NCBI GenBank assembly: GCA_038246345.1
Contig: JBBRWA010000260.1
Location: forward strand, 1-8,672
Source: M3007 sp038246345
GTDB taxonomy: Bacteria > Bacteroidota > Bacteroidia > Chitinophagales > Saprospiraceae
DNA: 8,672 bases
Direction: 5' to 3'
The stretch's first letter is position 1. Each line of letters begins with the position of its first letter. Made by a program: the position numbers and the translations under genes. Below the pieces are notes generated by a model. It was given only the letters and a program-made list of their open reading frames with translations, was not told the DNA's origin and ran no database searches. This document shows, in pieces, positions 5,576-8,672 of the stretch.

Positions 5576-7543
5576 ATGCTACCCAGAATCCTGTTCTGCC
5601 TTTATGGTATCTTCCATTTATCCTGGCTTCAGGCCCAAACTGCTGAGGCGCGGGTGGACAGCCTGTTTGCCCTTGCAGATGCAACGGACTCCATAGAAAA
5701 CAGCATTGCTTATTTACTCAGTGCTGTATCCTTGTCTGAAGATTGCCTGCCCTGCAAAGCACGTTGCCACGCCGAATTGGGTAAGCTGTATTGCCAAAAC
5801 GGGAATTACGAGGCTGGATACCTGTACTTGGAAACGGCAATCAAACTACGTCGCAAACAAGGCGATAGCCTCAGGGTTGCGGGCAATTATTCCAATATTG
5901 CCCTGTATAAATTAGAGGAAGGCAGGCAGGCCCAAGCCCTTAAAAACGGGTTCGTGGCCTTACGGATATTGGAGGAATTGCAACGCGATCGAAATCAGCC
6001 AAGCATTAAAGATACTTTGACCGCCAAAAGCCTCGCCATTGCTTACAACCTGTTGTCCAATATCCAAAATGATTTCGGCAACCACCTGGAAGGCCTGCAA
6101 TACGCCCTAAAATCCAAAGCTTTATACCAAACCATTGATGCGTCTTTAGCTGAATTGTTTGATGCCGATTATACCCTCGCGGGTCGTTATTTCACACAAC
6201 ATCAAAATACTCGAAAAACTATTTTTGCCGATAGTGCCACGTTGTTATACCAGCATTGTCTGGAAATTTTCGAAGAAAACCCTGCTGAATTTTTGCTTAA
6301 TGATGTAGCAGATATCCACCACAACCTGGCTTCCCTGGCCATCAGTATGCAAGCGTTTGAAACAAGCTGGAAAGAAATAAACCTGGCTGAACCAATCTAT
6401 AAACAGGTAAATGATGCTGCGGGTATTATCGATATTGCTATTTTAAAAGCAAATACCTATATCGGTCAGGATAGAAATTATCGGAAGGCATTGTCCACCA
6501 TGCAACAGGCACAGTTGCTTCTCCAACAGTCGGAAATAGATACGAGCGTCATGCTGGAAATGTATAAACTCCTTTCCGAATGTTTCGAAGCACTCGACCA
6601 ACCGGACAGCGCCCTAACTTATAGTCGACTTGCCGAACAACTGTACACCAAACTGTTCACCTCGCAGCAAAAAAGGTTCAATGAAATTGACCGTGAAAAC
6701 CTGGAGAAACGCAATGAATTACAACAAAGCCTGAGTAAGCTGGAAATTGACAAAAGTCACGAAAGACAGCGCCTTTGGGCTTCGCTGGCTGCCATTTTGG
6801 GACTACTTGCTGCCGTGGGCGCTTTGATCTGGCGACAACGGGAGCAGCGCCAAAACTTGAAAATAGCAAATCAAAATCAGGCGATTGAAGACACCCTGAA
6901 AGATGCCCAGCTGCGATTTCTTCAAGGCATAATTGAAGGGCAACAACTCGAACGAGAAGAAACCAAACACGTTCTGCACAACGATATCGCAAATACGGTG
7001 CTTTCCCTTTCCTATGAAATTGAAAACGCCAAACCTCAGCACCCTCAGCAAAAAGGCTGGTCGGGTGAACTGCGCAACCTGGCCGCCCACACCCGAAGGC
7101 TATCCCACCAAAAGGGCGGCATCATCCAAGAAGTGGGTTTATATGAAAGCATCAACGACCTGCTTCGGCGGATCAGTCAACCCAACCTTATTGAAGTGGA
7201 ATTTATCACCAACTTGAACAGCAAACGACTGGGTATTACTACTGAGATCGAAATCTGGCATATGGTACAAGAAATGGTAAGTAATACACTTAAATATGCG
7301 CGGGCTAGCAGAATTGAGTTGGCAATAGATACCGATAATCGCGCGGTTTTTATAACTTATCATGACGACGGTACCGGCTTTGATTACGACAGCACTTTTG
7401 CCGAGAAAAAAAGTTTGGGCTTGAATAGCATTATAGAAAAAACCCAAAATCTCGGCGGCAATACACCAGAAATCATGACTTCACCAGGGCATGGTTTTAC
7501 CATTTCTATTGAAATTCCTTTACAAAAACCTGAATTGCCATGA
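5576..7543 (+). CDS. TPR-repeat sensor histidine kinase (HisKA_3/HATPase_c type)
   Basis: This 655-aa membrane kinase has a signal peptide at residues 1-21 (LFCLYGIFHLSWLQAQ). About 350 residues of periplasmic TPR helices follow, for example ARCHAELGKLYCQNGNYEAG and NYSNIALYKLEEGRQAQALK. A coiled coil (about 365-398) leads to one transmembrane helix (about 400-420, ASLAAILGLLAAVGALIW), then a second coiled coil and the dimerisation/phosphotransfer helix with His468 in VLHNDIANT. The ATPase domain shows an N-box with Asn570 (QEMVSNTLKYA), G1 box DDGTG (598-602), G2 SLGLNSI (613-619) and GHGFTISIEIPL at the end. The residue after His is Asn rather than Asp/Glu, and position +5 is Asn rather than Gln. 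Four cysteines (57, 60, 64, 73) cluster in the first TPR region. The stop overlaps the response-regulator start (ATGA), indicating translational coupling. Its signal is unknown. Confidence 0.96.
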   Translation: MLPRILFCLYGIFHLSWLQAQTAEARVDSLFALADATDSIENSIAYLLSAVSLSEDCLPCKARCHAELGKLYCQNGNYEAGYLYLETAIKLRRKQGDSLRVAGNYSNIALYKLEEGRQAQALKNGFVALRILEELQRDRNQPSIKDTLTAKSLAIAYNLLSNIQNDFGNHLEGLQYALKSKALYQTIDASLAELFDADYTLAGRYFTQHQNTRKTIFADSATLLYQHCLEIFEENPAEFLLNDVADIHHNLASLAISMQAFETSWKEINLAEPIYKQVNDAAGIIDIAILKANTYIGQDRNYRKALSTMQQAQLLLQQSEIDTSVMLEMYKLLSECFEALDQPDSALTYSRLAEQLYTKLFTSQQKRFNEIDRENLEKRNELQQSLSKLEIDKSHERQRLWASLAAILGLLAAVGALIWRQREQRQNLKIANQNQAIEDTLKDAQLRFLQGIIEGQQLEREETKHVLHNDIANTVLSLSYEIENAKPQHPQQKGWSGELRNLAAHTRRLSHQKGGIIQEVGLYESINDLLRRISQPNLIEVEFITNLNSKRLGITTEIEIWHMVQEMVSNTLKYARASRIELAIDTDNRAVFITYHDDGTGFDYDSTFAEKKSLGLNSIIEKTQNLGGNTPEIMTSPGHGFTISIEIPLQKPELP

Positions 7544-8148
7544 TCGAAATCTTATTAGTGGATGATCACCGTGCCCTGTCGGACGGTATCAAGGCGGCAT
7601 TGGCTCAAACGCCCGACTTGAAAGTAGTAGGTCAGTTGGCCGATGGCTACGCTGCGCTCGAGTATCTTGCAGCTGTTGAAAGGCTCCCAGATTTAGTGGT
7701 CACCGACCTAGAAATGAAAGGCATGAATGGTTTGGTGCTGTTACAACACATATCGGAACGTTATCCGGATTTAAAGGTTCTGGTGCTCACGCAGCACGAC
7801 AATTTCGATGATGAAGCTTACCAAGCGGGAGCCAAAGGATATATTTTGAAAGAATCTGGGATGGATGAGATTACTAAGGCTATGCGTATCGTTGCGGATG
7901 GCCAAATTTATAAACCTCTATTGACACCCTCCAAACCCCAGTTGCCCAGCATCCCTGAATTCACCACACGAGAGCTTCATATTATCAAGCTTATTGTAGA
8001 TGAATATACCACTAGGCAAATTGCGGAAAAACTCAACCTGCCTTTTTCAGCAGTGGAGACTTATGCTAAAAATATTCGCCGAAAAACAAATGCCTCCAAT
8101 ATTGCCGGAATCGTAAAATTTGCCCTACGGAATAAGTTGTATGATTAG
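7540..8148 (+). CDS. LuxR/NarL-type response regulator
   Basis: This 202-aa protein has an N-terminal receiver domain (1-120): acidic pair Asp8-Asp9, phospho-acceptor Asp56 (LVVTDLEMKGMNG), Thr84 and Lys104 (GYILKES), all intact. A short Pro-rich linker (about 128-139) joins a C-terminal LuxR-type helix-turn-helix (140-200) with FTTRELHIIKLI, TTRQIAEKLNLPFSAVETYA and KNIRRKTNASN. The length is normal for the NarL/FixJ class. Its ATG overlaps the kinase stop by 4 bp, so it is the cognate partner. Phosphorylation by His468 of the kinase and binding to target promoters follow from family knowledge. The targets may include the upstream cluster, which is an inference from position. It converges with comM at the 8170-8200 terminator. 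Confidence 0.97.
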   Translation: MIEILLVDDHRALSDGIKAALAQTPDLKVVGQLADGYAALEYLAAVERLPDLVVTDLEMKGMNGLVLLQHISERYPDLKVLVLTQHDNFDDEAYQAGAKGYILKESGMDEITKAMRIVADGQIYKPLLTPSKPQLPSIPEFTTRELHIIKLIVDEYTTRQIAEKLNLPFSAVETYAKNIRRKTNASNIAGIVKFALRNKLYD

Positions 8149-8169
8149 AATTTCCACAGCACCTAGTAC

Positions 8170-8200
8170 AAAAAAAACGCCCCCAAATCATCAGGAGGCG
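8170..8200 (-). terminator. Rho-independent terminator reading out of comM
   Basis: Read on the minus strand, CGCCTCC (8200-8194) pairs with GGGGGCG (8184-8178) with a single mismatch around a 9-nt loop, followed by eight U (8177-8170). The position is downstream of the comM stop at 8378 on the same strand. On the plus strand the hairpin lacks a U-tract but may also stop response-regulator transcripts. Its presence suggests that the regulator-comM convergent arrangement is a native chromosomal one. Confidence 0.75.
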
Positions 8201-8235
8201 CTAACGCCAGAAACGGGGTTAAGGAGCAGGAAGTT

Positions 8236-8297
8236 CCGCCTTGCTTGGTCTTCCTCCCCCACCGCCAAACGCCCTGAACCCACCCCAAGCAGGGCGG
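8236..8297. repeat. Long-stem inverted repeat, 13-bp arms
   Basis: The left arm CCGCCTTGCTTGG (8236-8248) and right arm CCAAGCAGGGCGG (8285-8297) pair along all 13 positions, counting one U-G wobble on plus-strand RNA, around a 36-nt loop. It lies between the comM terminator and the comM stop codon, in the 3' untranslated part of a comM transcript. Confidence 0.7.
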
Positions 8298-8302
8298 CTT
8301 GA

Positions 8303-8374
8303 GGAGTGCGGAATGCGGAATGGGGCGCCAAACCCGAAGCCCATTCCGCACTCCCCACTCCAAATTCCGCACTC
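8303..8374. repeat. GAGTGCGGAAT palindromic repeat cluster
   Basis: GGAGTGCGGAATG (8303-8315) is the exact reverse complement of CATTCCGCACTCC (8342-8354), giving a 13-bp perfect stem. A third copy of the core, ATTCCGCACTC, is at 8364-8374, ending four bases before the comM stop codon. Similar GCGGAAT-rich repeats occur between genes in many Bacteroidota (recalled, not checked). It may work as a REP-like element or mRNA 3' stabiliser. Confidence 0.75.
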
Positions 8375-8377
8375 GAC

Positions 8378-8672
8378 TCACCCCGCCCACCCCTCCCGAT
8401 CCAAACTCCGATAATGTATCGCCTCCGCCAAATCCTCTATCCGTATATCCTTGCTCCCCGACAAATCCGCCGCCGTCCTGGCAACCTTCAAAATCCGGTC
8501 ATACGCCCGCGCCGATAGCTGTAATTTTTCCATCGCCGTTTTCAGCAGCGCAAGCCCGGTCGGTGTAAGCTGACACACATCGTGCACCATACGCCCTGGC
8601 ATTTGCGCATTGCAATACACATCCGGTAAATCCTTGAAGCGTTCGGCTTGTATCGCCCGAGCTTCCAGCACC
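8378..8672 (-). CDS. comM: ComM/YifB C-terminal domain, joined to 1-341 by the circular junction
   Basis: The minus-strand frame ends at a TGA (8380-8378) and encodes the Mg_chelatase_C domain of ComM: ALLKTAMEKLQLSARAYDRI, LKVARTAADLSGSKDI and EDLAEAIHYRSLDREGWAG. The C-terminus agrees well with family members, so this end of the gene is intact. Upstream in coding direction it enters the 141-base terminal repeat and continues at position 341-1 of the window if the contig is circular. If the contig is linear, it may instead continue beyond the window into a full comM. GC is higher than in the esterase cluster. It is followed on its strand by two inverted repeats and a U-tract terminator. Confidence 0.93.
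   Translation of the reverse strand, partial: VLEARAIQAERFKDLPDVYCNAQMPGRMVHDVCQLTPTGLALLKTAMEKLQLSARAYDRILKVARTAADLSGSKDIRIEDLAEAIHYRSLDREGWAG
8532..8672. repeat. Terminal direct repeat, right copy
   Basis: This stretch is base-for-base identical to positions 1-141 and contains the comM segment from the ALLKTAM region back to VLEARAIQAERF. It marks the closure of the contig. Confidence 0.97.

Noticed and set aside
6678..7090. Minus-strand frames inside the histidine kinase
   Set aside because: They oppose conserved DHp-domain coding sequence and show no family features.
8163..8390. Minus-strand frame of 75 codons
   Set aside because: It overlaps the comM terminator and the inverted repeats, begins inside comM in another frame, and has repeat-derived, low-complexity composition.

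Overview
The window looks like a piece of a Bacteroidota genome, possibly a Saprospiraceae-like bacterium. The signs are an N-terminal-TPR sensor histidine kinase paired with a LuxR/NarL-type response regulator, few Shine-Dalgarno sites, GC of roughly 40-48% by eye in most genes, and GCGGAAT-type intergenic repeats. The taxon is an inference. Bases 1-141 are identical to bases 8532-8672, so the contig closes on itself into a circle of 8531 bp. The value 141 equals a common largest k-mer size in metagenome assembly, so this is either a real small circle or a loop in the assembly graph.

Layout on the circle: the C-terminal third of comM (YifB, Mg-chelatase-like AAA+ family) lies on the minus strand across the junction, from about 341 down to 1 and on from 8531 to 8378. 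Its homology stops abruptly at the conserved NPCPCG motif, and the ATPase half is absent. Immediately beyond the break, on the plus strand, is a short XRE-type helix-turn-helix reading frame (about 344-652). A minus-strand reading frame that looks like a gene remnant follows (603-962), then about 340 bp with no convincing gene.

Four plus-strand genes follow: a two-domain beta-rich protein (1304-2590), an SGNH/GDSL esterase with an N-terminal extension (2627-4330), a 90-aa Trp/aromatic-rich small protein (4431-4703) and a 256-aa protein of unknown family (4796-5566). None of the four has a recognisable signal peptide. Only 9 bp later comes a two-component pair: a signal peptide-TPR-TM-histidine kinase (5576-7543) and its response regulator (7540-8148, ATGA overlap). 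The regulator and comM converge on a hairpin/U-tract that reads as the comM terminator (8170-8200). The comM 3' flank (8236-8374) holds two long inverted repeats.

The kinase and regulator clearly act together: membrane sensing, phosphotransfer, transcription. Control of the esterase cluster by this pair is suggested only by shared strand and tight spacing. No replication, integrase, transposase, relaxase, CRISPR or RNA gene is visible. The most intriguing reading is that the circle, or an integrated form flanked by two comM 3' copies, marks a mobile or duplicated segment using comM as its site. An assembly loop caused by a duplicated comM fragment explains the data equally well.
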